Source: Kineosporia corallincola
GTDB lineage: Bacteria > Actinomycetota > Actinomycetes > Actinomycetales > Kineosporiaceae
Direction: 5' to 3'
Assembly: GCF_018499875.1 (NCBI RefSeq)
Contig: NZ_JAHBAY010000004.1
Location: 528,258 to 592,257, forward strand
DNA length: 64,000 bases
In this document: positions 26,175 to 34,988 of the stretch, piece after piece
Position numbering within the stretch: the stretch's first letter is position 1
Layout: each line of letters begins with the position of its first letter
The notes under the pieces: generated by a model
What the model was told of the DNA's origin: nothing
What the model saw: the letters and a program-made list of their open reading frames with translations, nothing else
Database searches by the model: none
Program-made: the position numbers and the translations under genes

Positions 26175-29100
26175 GTGCACCTGAAGACCCTGACCCTGCG
26201 CGGGTTCAAGTCCTTCGCCTCCGCCACCACGCTGCGGCTGGAGCCGGGTATCACCTGCGTGGTCGGCCCGAACGGCTCGGGCAAGTCCAACGTGGTCGAC
26301 GCGCTCAGCTGGGTGATGGGTGAGCAGGGCGCCAAGAGCCTGCGCGGCGGCAAGATGGAAGACGTCATCTTCGCCGGCACCTCCGGCCGCCCCCCGCTGG
26401 GCCGCGCCGAGGTCGCGCTGACGATCGACAACTCCGACGGTGCGCTGCCGATCGACTACACCGAGGTGACGATCTCGCGCACGATGTTCCGCTCCGGTGG
26501 TTCGGAGTACGCGATCAACGGCTCCCCGTGCCGTCTCCTCGACATCCAGGAACTGCTGTCCGACTCCGGCATCGGCCGCGAGATGCACGTGATCGTCGGG
26601 CAGGGCCAGCTCGACCAGGTGCTCCAGGCCACCCCGGAGGAACGGCGCGGGTTCATCGAGGAGGCCGCGGGCGTCCTCAAGCACCGCAAGCGCAAGGAGA
26701 AGGCGATCCGCAAGCTGGACGCCATGCAGGGCAACCTTCAGCGCCTGGCCGACCTGACCACCGAGATCCGGCGCCAGCTCAAGCCTCTCGGCCGGCAGGC
26801 GGAGGTGGCCCGCCGGGCGCAGGTGGTGCAGGCCGATCTGCGTGACGCCAAGGCCCGGCTGCTCGCCGACGACCTGGTCACGCTGACCGAGACGATCGCC
26901 GCCGAGCTGGCCGACGAGGCCGCGGTGCAGGAACGCCGCTCGCTGGTGGAGGGCGAGCTGGCCCGGGCCCGGGCCCGGCTCTCCGCCCTGGAACTGGCCG
27001 CGAGCGCAGCCTCGCCGCAGCTGTCGCAGGCCCAGAACACCTGGTACCAGCTCTCCTCGCTGCGCGAGCGCACCCGTGGCACGAACAGCCTGGCGGCCGA
27101 CCGGCTGCGGCTGCTGTCGGAGTCCGAGCCGGAACGCGCCTCGGGGCGCGACCCGGACGACCTGGAGGCACAGGCTGCGCTGGTGCGCGAGCAGGAGGAA
27201 CAGCTCCAGGGCGAGGTCGAGGGCGCCAGTGAGCTGATGCTGGCGGCCGAGGACCGGCGTCGTGAGGCCGAGCAGGCCGCCCGCGCCGAGGAGCAGCGCC
27301 TGGTCGAGCTGGCCCGGCGTGCCGCCGACCAGCGGGAGCAGCTGGCCCGGCTGGCGGGCCGGGTCGCGGCGCAGCGCAGCACGGTGGACGCCTCGGTGGA
27401 CGCGGTCGAGCGGCTCGCCGGCACGATCGGGGACGCCGAGCGGCGGGCCTCCGAGGCGGCGGCGGAGGTCGAGGCGCTGGTCACCTCGGGTGAGGTGTCG
27501 CCGGCCTCGGCGCAGGACGAGGCACAGGCCGAGGCGCTGCGGGTGGAGGCCGAGCAGGTGGCCGACCGGATCGCCGCCGACGAAGCCACCCTGGAGGCGG
27601 CACAGGCGCAGCTCACCGGCCTGAACCGGGAGCTGGAGGCGCTGCGTCACACCGAACGTGAGGCGCACGGCGAGCGCAAGGAGTGGGCAGCCCGGCGCGA
27701 CACGCTGGCGCTCGGGCTCCGGCGTAAAGACGGCGCCGGGGCCGTGCTCGCGGCCGGTGACCGGGTGCCCGGCCTGATCGGTTCGCTCGCGGCGGTGCTC
27801 GCGGTCGAGCCCGGCTTCGAGACCGCCGTCGCGGCGGCCCTGGGCCCGGCGGCCGGGGCGGTCGCCGTCCGGGACCTGACCGGTGCGCTCGCGGCGCTGG
27901 ATCTTCTCGCGACCGAGGACGGCGGTCAGGCCGTGCTGGTCCCGGCGCAGGGCGGCGGTGCCCTCGCCGACGCCGACCCGGCCGGCTGGCCCGCGCTGCC
28001 GCCCGGTGCCCGCTGGGTGCGCACGCTGGTGCGGGAACCGGGGGAGCTGTCCCCGGCCGTAGACCGGCTGCTGCACCGGGTCGCGGTGGTCCCCGACCTG
28101 CGGGCGGCCGCCGAGCTGATCCGGTTGTGGCCGGAGCTGTCGGTGGTCACCACCTCCGGGGAACTGGTGTCGGCCGTCAGGGTGGTCGGTGGTTCCGCCT
28201 CGGCGCCCTCGCCGATCGAGACCCAGGCCGCCGTCGAGCAGGCCGGGGAGCGGGTGGCCGCGGCCGCGGAGAAGGCGGAGACGGCGGGGGCCGCGCTGGC
28301 CGGGGGCCGGGACCGGCAGCAGACGGTGCAGCAGCAGGTGCGCGATCTCCAGGACGCGGTCAAACGGGCGCAGGGCGACCTGCGCCGGGTCGAGGGCCGG
28401 ATCACCGAGCTCGAGGGACGACGCGCGCAGGCCGAGGCGAAGCTGGCGGCCGAGCGCGGCCGGCTGGCCGGTACCGCGCGGGCCGCCGAGGCCGAGGTGG
28501 AGCGGCTACGCGCCCAGCACGAGAAGGCCGGGCAGAACGAGGCCGCCGCCCGCGAGGCGCTGTTCGAGCTGGAGGCCCGGCTGGAGGCGGCGCAGGAGTC
28601 GTTCGACGCGGCCGACGACGAGGAGCCCGACACCTCCGAGCGAGACCGGCTGACCGAGGCCGCGGCCCGGGCGCGCAGCGAGGAGACCGACGCCCGGCTG
28701 GCCCTGCGCACCGCGGAGGAGCGGGCCCGGGCGGTGGCCGGCCACGCCGATCAGCTGATGCAGCGGGCCGCCGAGGAACGGGCCGCGCGGGCCCGGGCGG
28801 TGGCCCGGGAGGAGCGCCGGCAGCGGCAGATGCAGATCGCCCGCGCGGTGCTGGCCGGCGGTGAGTACATGCTGGTGCTGCTCGATGCGTCGCTGGCCGT
28901 GGCCGAGCAGGAGCGGCTGCGGCTGGAGGCCGAGCGCGACGCCCGCGACGCCGAGCTCCAGGCGATGCGCGAGACGGAGCAGCGGCTGGCCTCGGAGCAG
29001 GCCAGGCTGATCGACTCGGCACACCGCGACGAGGTGGTGCGCACCGAGCAGCGGCTGCGGATCGACGCCCTGCGCCAGCGCAGCGTCGACGAACTGGGCA

Positions 29101-30056
29101 TGGACCCGGACGTGCTGATCGACGAGTACGGCCCGCACCAGCTGGTGCCGCCGAGCCCGCCCGCCCCCGGCGACCCGGAACCGGCCAGGGCGCCGCAGCC
29201 GGTGCCGTTCGAGCGGGCGACGCAGGAGAAGCGACTGCGCAAGGCCGAGCGGGCGCTGAACCTGCTGGGCACGGTCAACCCGCTGGCACTGGAGGAGTTC
29301 GCGGCGCTGGAGGAGCGGCACACGTTCCTGAACAAGCAGCTGGACGACCTGAAGGTGTCACGCCGGGATCTGCTCCAGATCATCGAGGACGTGGACCGGC
29401 GGGTGGAGGAGGTCTTCACCGAGGCGTTCAACGACACCGCGCGCGAGTTCGTCGGGGTGTTCCAGCGGCTGTTCCCCGGCGGCGAGGGCAAACTGATCCT
29501 CACCGATCCGTCGAACATGCTGACCACCGGGCTGGACGTGGAGGCGCGACCGCCGGGCAAGAAGGTCAAGCGCCTGTCGCTGCTGTCCGGCGGCGAGCGC
29601 TCGCTCACCGCCGTCGCTCTGCTGGTGTCCATCTTCAAGGCCCGGCCCAGCCCGTTCTACGTGATGGACGAGGTGGAGGCCGCCCTCGACGACACCAACC
29701 TGGGCCGGCTGATCCGGATCTTCGAGGAGCTGCGCGAGTCGTCGCAGCTGATCGTGATCACCCACCAGAAGCGCACGATGGAGGTCGCGGACGCGCTCTA
29801 CGGCGTCACGATGCGCGGCGACGGGGTGACCACGGTGATCAGCCAGCGGCTGGCGGACGACGACGGCGAGTCCGGTCCGCGGCGTGGTGCCGGTGCCACT
29901 GCCGGTGCCGGGGGTGGTGCCGACGGTGACTCGGCGAAGGCGAGTGTTTCCGCGGAGGTGGCGCCTTCGGCGGATCGGGTGATCGACCTGGCCGCGGCGG
30001 AGGCGGCCGGGGAGACCGGGGAGTCCGGGGTGCCGGATGGGGAAGAGACGGTCTGA
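26175..30056 (+). CDS. smc: Chromosome segregation ATPase SMC
   Basis: SMC dimers load near parS sites and extrude loops to fold and segregate the chromosome. The 1293-residue protein has an N-terminal ATPase lobe with VVGPNGSGKSNVVDALSWVMGEQ near residue 31. Long coiled coils run from about 165-500 and 660-1010. The hinge lies around residues 505-650 (VPGLIGSLAAVLAVEPGFETAVAAALG), and the C-terminal lobe has LSLLSGGERSLTAVALL near 1136 and VMDEVEAALDD near 1162. After the ATPase lobe ends with TTVISQRLADDDGES, about 65 extra residues of Gly/Ala/acidic sequence form an unusual tail. GAGGAG precedes the GTG start. The scpA/scpB partners are not in this window. Confidence 0.96.
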   Translation: MHLKTLTLRGFKSFASATTLRLEPGITCVVGPNGSGKSNVVDALSWVMGEQGAKSLRGGKMEDVIFAGTSGRPPLGRAEVALTIDNSDGALPIDYTEVTISRTMFRSGGSEYAINGSPCRLLDIQELLSDSGIGREMHVIVGQGQLDQVLQATPEERRGFIEEAAGVLKHRKRKEKAIRKLDAMQGNLQRLADLTTEIRRQLKPLGRQAEVARRAQVVQADLRDAKARLLADDLVTLTETIAAELADEAAVQERRSLVEGELARARARLSALELAASAASPQLSQAQNTWYQLSSLRERTRGTNSLAADRLRLLSESEPERASGRDPDDLEAQAALVREQEEQLQGEVEGASELMLAAEDRRREAEQAARAEEQRLVELARRAADQREQLARLAGRVAAQRSTVDASVDAVERLAGTIGDAERRASEAAAEVEALVTSGEVSPASAQDEAQAEALRVEAEQVADRIAADEATLEAAQAQLTGLNRELEALRHTEREAHGERKEWAARRDTLALGLRRKDGAGAVLAAGDRVPGLIGSLAAVLAVEPGFETAVAAALGPAAGAVAVRDLTGALAALDLLATEDGGQAVLVPAQGGGALADADPAGWPALPPGARWVRTLVREPGELSPAVDRLLHRVAVVPDLRAAAELIRLWPELSVVTTSGELVSAVRVVGGSASAPSPIETQAAVEQAGERVAAAAEKAETAGAALAGGRDRQQTVQQQVRDLQDAVKRAQGDLRRVEGRITELEGRRAQAEAKLAAERGRLAGTARAAEAEVERLRAQHEKAGQNEAAAREALFELEARLEAAQESFDAADDEEPDTSERDRLTEAAARARSEETDARLALRTAEERARAVAGHADQLMQRAAEERAARARAVAREERRQRQMQIARAVLAGGEYMLVLLDASLAVAEQERLRLEAERDARDAELQAMRETEQRLASEQARLIDSAHRDEVVRTEQRLRIDALRQRSVDELGMDPDVLIDEYGPHQLVPPSPPAPGDPEPARAPQPVPFERATQEKRLRKAERALNLLGTVNPLALEEFAALEERHTFLNKQLDDLKVSRRDLLQIIEDVDRRVEEVFTEAFNDTAREFVGVFQRLFPGGEGKLILTDPSNMLTTGLDVEARPPGKKVKRLSLLSGGERSLTAVALLVSIFKARPSPFYVMDEVEAALDDTNLGRLIRIFEELRESSQLIVITHQKRTMEVADALYGVTMRGDGVTTVISQRLADDDGESGPRRGAGATAGAGGGADGDSAKASVSAEVAPSADRVIDLAAAEAAGETGESGVPDGEETV

Positions 30057-30096
30057 GGTTGCCATGATCCTCGGCTGAGGCGACCATGACATCGTG

Positions 30097-30127
30097 AAGG
30101 CTCCCTGATGCGTTCCGGGGGCCTTTT
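30097..30127 (+). terminator. Intrinsic terminator of smc
   Basis: AAGGCTCC (30097-30104) pairs with GGGGCCTT (30118-30125), with one wobble and a 13-nt loop, and the run continues into TTTT. It lies 40 bp after the smc stop. Confidence 0.7.
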
Positions 30128-30461
30128 CGATTGCCCCGGTAAACCGCCAGGTTTCGCGCTCCGCCCTCAACGCCCGGCGCCCGGTGACAGTTCCCCTTGC
30201 GGGCTGGGACTTTTCCGGTAGTCGGCAATGTCGTTCCTGTGACTGTTCCGTACGGGTGATCATCGAAGGGATGTCTGGGGCGCGCGTGCCTGACCAGCGC
30301 CGTCATTTGAAAGACGCTGTCCGGTGGTGGTTTTCGAGGACGATTTGATAGTCATGGATTCGGTCGGGTGTCCAGCCCCTGGCGGCAAGAGTGACATGAT
30401 CGAAACAATTGGCATGGCCGTTCCCATTGGGTCGAGGCGAAATACCTCGTAACGTAGACAT
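30128..30461 (+). other. Long AT-richer intergenic region before the repeat-protein gene
   Basis: These 334 bp hold no gene I can support. Base composition is clearly lower in GC than the flanking genes, particularly from 30205 onward. Apart from the promoter at 30427-30455, I found no strong hairpin or known binding motif. Confidence 0.5.
30427..30455 (+). promoter_or_regulatory. Promoter of the repeat-protein gene (leaderless)
   Basis: TTGGGT (30427-30432) and TAACGT (30450-30455) are separated by 17 bp, and the -10 is 6 nt before the GTG start at 30462. This predicts transcription beginning at or next to the start codon. No Shine-Dalgarno sequence is present. Confidence 0.55.
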
Positions 30462-33095
30462 GTGCTTGCCGCGATCGTGGGACTGCTGCTCATCCTGACC
30501 ATTGCGATCGGATTTCTGTACCTGATCGCCGCACCTCAATTGCGCTCCGGTTCAAGGGTTCTCACTCCCGAAGGAAAACGGGCGGTGATGTCGACCGCCG
30601 CGGTGCCGGCCGCCGCCGGTCGCGGCACCCTGCGCGGCCTGATCGCGTCGTGGCGTGCCTCCATCGCGACGGCCCAGTGGTTCCAGCGCATCTGGCACCC
30701 GATCAGCGAGGCGATGCACGGCGCCCTCGATCGTCTGGAGGACAAGGAGGGTGCGGCCGCCCCCGGGCGTGCCGCGGCCCGGCCCACCGCCGTCGGCGCC
30801 GCCAACCTGACCGCGGCGATGGGGCGTTCCGCGCAGCCGAAGGGGCACACCCGTTCGGCCGCGTCCACCGGCGGCCGGGTGCACCCCGCGTCGGCCTGGC
30901 TCGGCAACACGGGCGAGATCCCGGTGCGCGACATCGCCCTGCCGGCCGACCCGGAGATCCCCGGCGACGGTGACCGCCCGTTCACCGAGGCCGAGGTCAC
31001 CATGCCGATGCTCCCCGTCCCCGGCGCGGTGGCGGCCGGGGTGTCCACCCCGGCTGCTGCCTCCGGTGCAGCCGTCACGGCCGCGCCGCGGCAGGCCGGT
31101 GGCGCCCAGAGTGTGCGCCGGCCCTCCGCCCGGGTGGCTGGTGCGGAGGCGGATGCCGCTGGTCAGGGTGGCGAGGTCCAGAGCGGGGGAGTGCGACACA
31201 CCAGCACCCCGGCCAAGCCCACCGCCAAGCCCAAGGGCCCGCGGCGCGACCGGTTCGACGTGGCGGCCATCATCGGCGGGCGTAACGCGGCTGCCCGGGC
31301 CAAGGCGGCCGAGGCGAAGGCCGCGGAGGCGAAGGCCGCCGAAGCCCGCAAGACCGGCGAGGCCGCGCCCACCCCCGAGCCCGCCGTGGCGCTCTCCGAC
31401 GAGACCGTGATGATCGCCCCGGTGAAAGAACCGCCGGCCGGCACTGCTGCGAAGCCCGCTTCTGTCGCGAAGCCCGCTTCCGTCGCGAAGCCCGCAACGG
31501 CCGGTGGGCCCACGACTGCCGACAGGGCCGAGGCTGCTGGCAAGGCCGAGGCTGCTGGCAGGCCCGCGAGTGCTGCCAAGCCCGCGACGTCGTCCACCAC
31601 GACTGCCGCTTCGGCCACCACCACGGGTACGGGCTCAGCGGCGGCCAGGTCCGAGGCGGCGGCCAGGCCCGGCAGCCTCACGCAGAACGAGCCGTCGGCA
31701 CACACCGACGCCGCCGACGAGACCGTCATGATCGCCCCGGTGAAGGAGCCGATCGCCGCACCCGACCAGACCGTGCGCATGGCCCCGATCAAGGAGCCGG
31801 TGGCCAGGACGCCCCAGAAGTCCACCCCGCCGAAGCCGGCGACCCCGCCGCGTCCGGCGCCCGACCCGGCCGACGAGACGGTGATGATCGCCCCGGTGAA
31901 GGCGCCGGTGGCCCGGTCCACCGGGCAGGGGGCGAAGGGGCCCGAGTCTCGTCCGGCGGAGAAGCGTCCGGTCGGCGAAGGCGCGGCACAGCGGAGCGAC
32001 GCCGCCGAGCGGCAGGCGGAGGCCGCCCCGCACCAGACCGAAGCGGCCGTGGACCCGGCCGATGCGACCGTCATGATCGCTCCGGTCCGCGAGCCGGTGG
32101 CCGGGGCACCCACGGGGAACCAGGCGGCTCCTGCCCAGTCCTCCCCGCAGCCGCCGGCCCCGAAGGCGAAGGCGGCGGACCAGAACCCGCCGGCCGCCGA
32201 CGAGACCGTCGTGATGGCGCCGATCCGTGAGCCGATCGCCTCGTCGGGGGCGAAGAGCGCGGCCACGTCGGGTGCGGAGGCCACGAAGAAGCGTCCGGCT
32301 CCTGCTGCCGGGCCCGCGCCGGTTGCCGAGACCGAGGTCATGCGCCCGGTGGACGCTGCGGCCGCTCGGGTCGAAGAGGCCCAGGCCGAGAAGCCGAAGG
32401 CCCAGACCGAGAAGCCGAAGGCCCAGACCGACAAGCGGAAGACCCCGGCTGAGAAGGCGGTGGTCCCGGCCAAGAAGGCGGTGGCCCCGGCCGAGAAGCC
32501 GGAGACCTCGACCGAGAAGCCGGAGACCTCGACCAAGAAGCCGGAGGCGTCGGCCGAGAAGGCCGCTCCCGTGGCCGCGGCCGACGAGACCGTGGTGATG
32601 GCTCCGGTGCGTGAGCCGATCGCGTCGGCCGGTCCGAAGGGTGTTTCCACCCCGGCTGCGGAGACCGAGGTGATGCGTCCGGCGGCGACATCCGGCGTGA
32701 AGCCGGCTGCGGAGACCGAGGTCATGCGTCCGGTGGTGGCACCTGCGGACGAGACCGAGGTGATGCGTCCGGTGCCCGTGTCGGAGGTGGCACCTGCCGC
32801 CGAGACCGAGGTGATGCGTCCGGTCCCCGCGGCCGAGGTGACCCCCGCCGCCGAGACCGAGGTCATGCAGTCCGTGCGGGAGGCGGCGGCCTCCCCGGAC
32901 GAGACGGTCGTGATGGCGCCGGTGCCGGACGAACCCACCCCGCAAAACCCGCAGGCCCCGCAGGCCCCGCAGACAGCGGTGCTCGACCAGATCGACCTGC
33001 CCGACGGCGACCAGCGCGGCGGCAACGGGCGGAACAAGAACAGCCGGTCCCGGGGCAAGAAGTCCAGGGGCGGCAAGGTGCGGCACGGCCGGTAA
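30462..33095 (+). CDS. Membrane-anchored protein with 14 threonine-motif repeats (unknown function)
   Basis: An 877-residue protein I do not recognise. Residues 1-25 (AAIVGLLLILTIAIGFLYLIA) form one transmembrane helix followed by basic residues, so the bulk should be cytoplasmic. Residues about 30-90 contain a folded-looking segment (GLIASWRASIATAQWFQRIWHPISEAMHGALDRLED). The remainder is disordered Ala/Pro/Lys-rich sequence studded with 14 copies of a short motif in two versions. One is D-E-T-V-M-I-A-P-V-K-E-P-like (8 copies) and the other is E-T-E-V-M-R-P-V-like (6 copies). The protein ends in a basic tail (KNSRSRGKKSRGGKVRHGR). Each motif has one threonine after acidic residues and hydrophobics after it, as in Ser/Thr kinase and FHA sites. 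The gene lies between smc and ftsY, with its own leaderless promoter and a strong terminator. Confidence 0.85.
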   Translation: MLAAIVGLLLILTIAIGFLYLIAAPQLRSGSRVLTPEGKRAVMSTAAVPAAAGRGTLRGLIASWRASIATAQWFQRIWHPISEAMHGALDRLEDKEGAAAPGRAAARPTAVGAANLTAAMGRSAQPKGHTRSAASTGGRVHPASAWLGNTGEIPVRDIALPADPEIPGDGDRPFTEAEVTMPMLPVPGAVAAGVSTPAAASGAAVTAAPRQAGGAQSVRRPSARVAGAEADAAGQGGEVQSGGVRHTSTPAKPTAKPKGPRRDRFDVAAIIGGRNAAARAKAAEAKAAEAKAAEARKTGEAAPTPEPAVALSDETVMIAPVKEPPAGTAAKPASVAKPASVAKPATAGGPTTADRAEAAGKAEAAGRPASAAKPATSSTTTAASATTTGTGSAAARSEAAARPGSLTQNEPSAHTDAADETVMIAPVKEPIAAPDQTVRMAPIKEPVARTPQKSTPPKPATPPRPAPDPADETVMIAPVKAPVARSTGQGAKGPESRPAEKRPVGEGAAQRSDAAERQAEAAPHQTEAAVDPADATVMIAPVREPVAGAPTGNQAAPAQSSPQPPAPKAKAADQNPPAADETVVMAPIREPIASSGAKSAATSGAEATKKRPAPAAGPAPVAETEVMRPVDAAAARVEEAQAEKPKAQTEKPKAQTDKRKTPAEKAVVPAKKAVAPAEKPETSTEKPETSTKKPEASAEKAAPVAAADETVVMAPVREPIASAGPKGVSTPAAETEVMRPAATSGVKPAAETEVMRPVVAPADETEVMRPVPVSEVAPAAETEVMRPVPAAEVTPAAETEVMQSVREAAASPDETVVMAPVPDEPTPQNPQAPQAPQTAVLDQIDLPDGDQRGGNGRNKNSRSRGKKSRGGKVRHGR
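31398..32927 (+). repeat. Array of 14 E-T-x-V-M-type motifs within the smc-ftsY gene
   Basis: Within the coding sequence, eight D-[EQA]-T-V-x-[IM]-A-P-[VI] motifs and six [AD]-E-T-E-V-M-[RQ]-[PS]-[VA] motifs are spaced irregularly. They are wide apart in the first half and only 12-20 residues apart near the end. Linkers vary freely in length and sequence while the motif stays fixed, so selection is on the motif. Confidence 0.85.
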
Positions 33096-33124
33096 CGGCG
33101 CGGCGTCCCGCTGATCCGTCCACG

Positions 33125-33164
33125 GCGATCCGGTGCCTCCGTCACGGCGGAGGCACCGGATCGC
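33125..33164 (+). terminator. Terminator of the repeat-protein gene
   Basis: Seventeen perfectly paired bases (33125-33141 with 33148-33164) close a 6-nt loop, 30 bp after the stop codon. They are followed by TGCGCTTTGCG, which is only weakly T-rich. Confidence 0.78.
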
Positions 33165-33345
33165 TGCGCTTTGCGCGTCACCTGCTGCGGAACGTCACCG
33201 ATCGGAGGGTGAGCGGGTGACGCGCCGGGACAGGAGCACCCGGCGCGGGCGCACCCGGGGGAGGGCTGGCATGCTCGGGTACTGCCGACACGTCTTCGGC
33301 GTCGGGGGCCCGGCGCCGGCCTGTGCCTGAGGAGGCTCGTCCGGA

Positions 33346-34566
33346 GTGGACACCGTCCAGTGGATCATTCTCATCGCGATCGTCGCACTCGCGGCGCTCG
33401 GCAGCACCGTCGGGCTGCTGGCCGGCCGCGGACGGAAGCAGCCGCCGCTCCCGCCCGGCGCCGCGGACACCACGACGCTGGAGCGCCGTCCGTCCGCCAC
33501 GGATGAGGGCGACGCCGAAACGTCCGGGGCCGTCGACGTCCTCGAACCGACCGCTCCGGTCGAGACCACCCCGGCCACCCCGGTGGCCGAGCCCGAGGTC
33601 ACTGAGCCGGAGATCCTCGTCCCCGACCTGGAACGGCCGGAGGCCCCGCGGGGACGGCTGGTGCGACTGCGCGCCCGGCTGGCCCGCTCCAACGCCCTCG
33701 GCCGGGGCCTGCTCGAACTGCTCAGCCGCGACAAGCTCGACGCGGACACCTGGGACGAGATCGAGGAGACGCTGCTCATGGCCGACCTCGGCGTCGACCC
33801 GACGACCGAGCTGGTCGACCGCCTGCGTGAGCGGGTCACCGTGCTCGGCGTGCGTGACGTGGACCAGGTGCGCGGTCTGCTGCGCGAGGAGCTGAAGGCG
33901 CTCGTGGACCCGGGGGAGGGCCTCGACCGCTCGCTCGCCGTCGATCACGCGCCCGGGCGTCCGGCCGTCGTCATGGTGGTGGGCGTGAACGGCACCGGCA
34001 AGACCACCACCGTGGGCAAGCTGGCCCGGGTGCTGGTGGCGGAGGACAAGGACGTGGTGCTCGGCGCCGCCGACACCTTCCGCGCCGCCGCGGCCGACCA
34101 GCTCGCCACCTGGGGCGACCGGGTCGGCGTACCGACGATCCGCAGCGACCGGGACGGCGCCGACCCGGCCTCGGTCGCGTTCGACGCGGTGAAGGCCGGC
34201 ATCGAGACCGAGGCGGACGTCGTGCTGATCGACACCGCCGGGCGTCTCCAGAACAAGGTCGGGCTGATGGACGAGCTCGGCAAGGTCAAGCGCGTGGTGG
34301 AGAAGCACGGCCCGGTCGACGAGGTGCTGCTGGTGCTCGACGCCACCACCGGCCAGAACGGCATGCAGCAGGCCAAGGTGTTCAGCGAGGTCGTGAACAT
34401 CACCGGCATCGTGCTGACCAAGCTCGACGGCACGGCCAAGGGCGGCATCGTGGTCGCCGTGCAGCGCACCCTCGGCGTGCCGGTGAAGCTCATCGGTCTC
34501 GGCGAGGGCCCCGACGACCTGGCGCCCTTCGATCCCGACGCGTTCGTGGACGCCCTGCTCGCCTGA
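33346..34566 (+). CDS. ftsY: Signal recognition particle receptor FtsY
   Basis: FtsY docks ribosome-SRP complexes at the membrane for co-translational insertion. The 406-residue protein carries an N-terminal transmembrane helix (WIILIAIVALAALGSTVGLLAG), as is usual in actinobacteria. An acidic, Thr/Pro-rich A domain runs to about residue 90, and the N domain (LLELLSRDKLDADTWDEIEETLLMADLGV) follows. The G domain has GVNGTGKTTTVGKLA near residue 213, DTFRAAA, DTAGRLQNK and TKLDGTAKGG. GGAGG lies 10 nt before the GTG start. A good terminator follows. The partner GTPase Ffh is encoded 5 kb downstream. Confidence 0.96.
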   Translation: MDTVQWIILIAIVALAALGSTVGLLAGRGRKQPPLPPGAADTTTLERRPSATDEGDAETSGAVDVLEPTAPVETTPATPVAEPEVTEPEILVPDLERPEAPRGRLVRLRARLARSNALGRGLLELLSRDKLDADTWDEIEETLLMADLGVDPTTELVDRLRERVTVLGVRDVDQVRGLLREELKALVDPGEGLDRSLAVDHAPGRPAVVMVVGVNGTGKTTTVGKLARVLVAEDKDVVLGAADTFRAAAADQLATWGDRVGVPTIRSDRDGADPASVAFDAVKAGIETEADVVLIDTAGRLQNKVGLMDELGKVKRVVEKHGPVDEVLLVLDATTGQNGMQQAKVFSEVVNITGIVLTKLDGTAKGGIVVAVQRTLGVPVKLIGLGEGPDDLAPFDPDAFVDALLA

Positions 34567-34583
34567 CGTCCCCAGACCCGCCC

Positions 34584-34624
34584 GAGCGGGCCCGTCCTCA
34601 CCGGACCGGGCCCGCTCCGCGTTT
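34584..34624 (+). terminator. Intrinsic terminator of ftsY
   Basis: GAGCGGGCCCG (34584-34594) pairs perfectly with 34607-34617, followed by CGCGTTTT, 17 bp after the stop. Confidence 0.85.
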
Positions 34625-34815
34625 TGCCGGTACGTCCGGTACGCCACCGACTGCCACAGAAACGGGCCGAAATGATTGACGCCACACGGATTTGATCTCT
34701 GGGTGACGCGACAGCTGCTAGAGCAACGTTCTGATCACCGTTCGGTCACGGCGCCATAAGGTGGAGGGGCGAGCTCCGGCGCACAGACGCCCGAACGGGC
34801 TAATGCCCAGGACGA

Positions 34816-34831
34816 GTAACTGAGCGGAAAC
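34816..34831 (+). promoter_or_regulatory. GlnR box 1 upstream of amtB
   Basis: GTAAC-N6-GAAAC matches the actinobacterial GlnR consensus gTnAc-n6-GaAAc exactly. GlnR activates ammonium-assimilation genes under nitrogen limitation and binds upstream of amtB-glnK-glnD in Streptomyces. Confidence 0.75.
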
Positions 34832-34846
34832 ATCTTCACCGCAAAC

Positions 34847-34862
34847 GTTACGACGCAGAAAC
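34847..34862 (+). promoter_or_regulatory. GlnR box 2 upstream of amtB
   Basis: GTTAC-N6-GAAAC is a second exact consensus match, 31 bp (about three helical turns) after the first. Both boxes would lie on the same face of the DNA. Confidence 0.77.
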
Positions 34863-34988
34863 CCCCTGTGTGTCGGTAGGAAACCGGCTCACAGCAATTT
34901 TTTCCGTGAGCGAGCGACTCCGTTCGGGGGTCGCAGCCAGTCGCCGTCACCCTGAGCTGCCGGCGACACCTCGATGGTCCCGACGACG

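Noticed and set aside
25677..28076. Minus-strand 799-codon frame across the smc start and the propeller gene
   Set aside because: It overlaps two convincing genes and has a biased Gly/Arg/Leu composition without motifs.
31635..33086. Minus-strand frames opposite the repeat protein
   Set aside because: Their apparent repeats (H-H-D-G-L-V, T-H-H-L-G-L) are the reverse complement of the sense motif array. The sense strand has a promoter, a terminator and a membrane helix.
34871..34884. Possible third GlnR half-site near GAAAC at 34880
   Set aside because: The matching GTNAC half 11 bp upstream is absent (TGTGT), so it does not meet the consensus.
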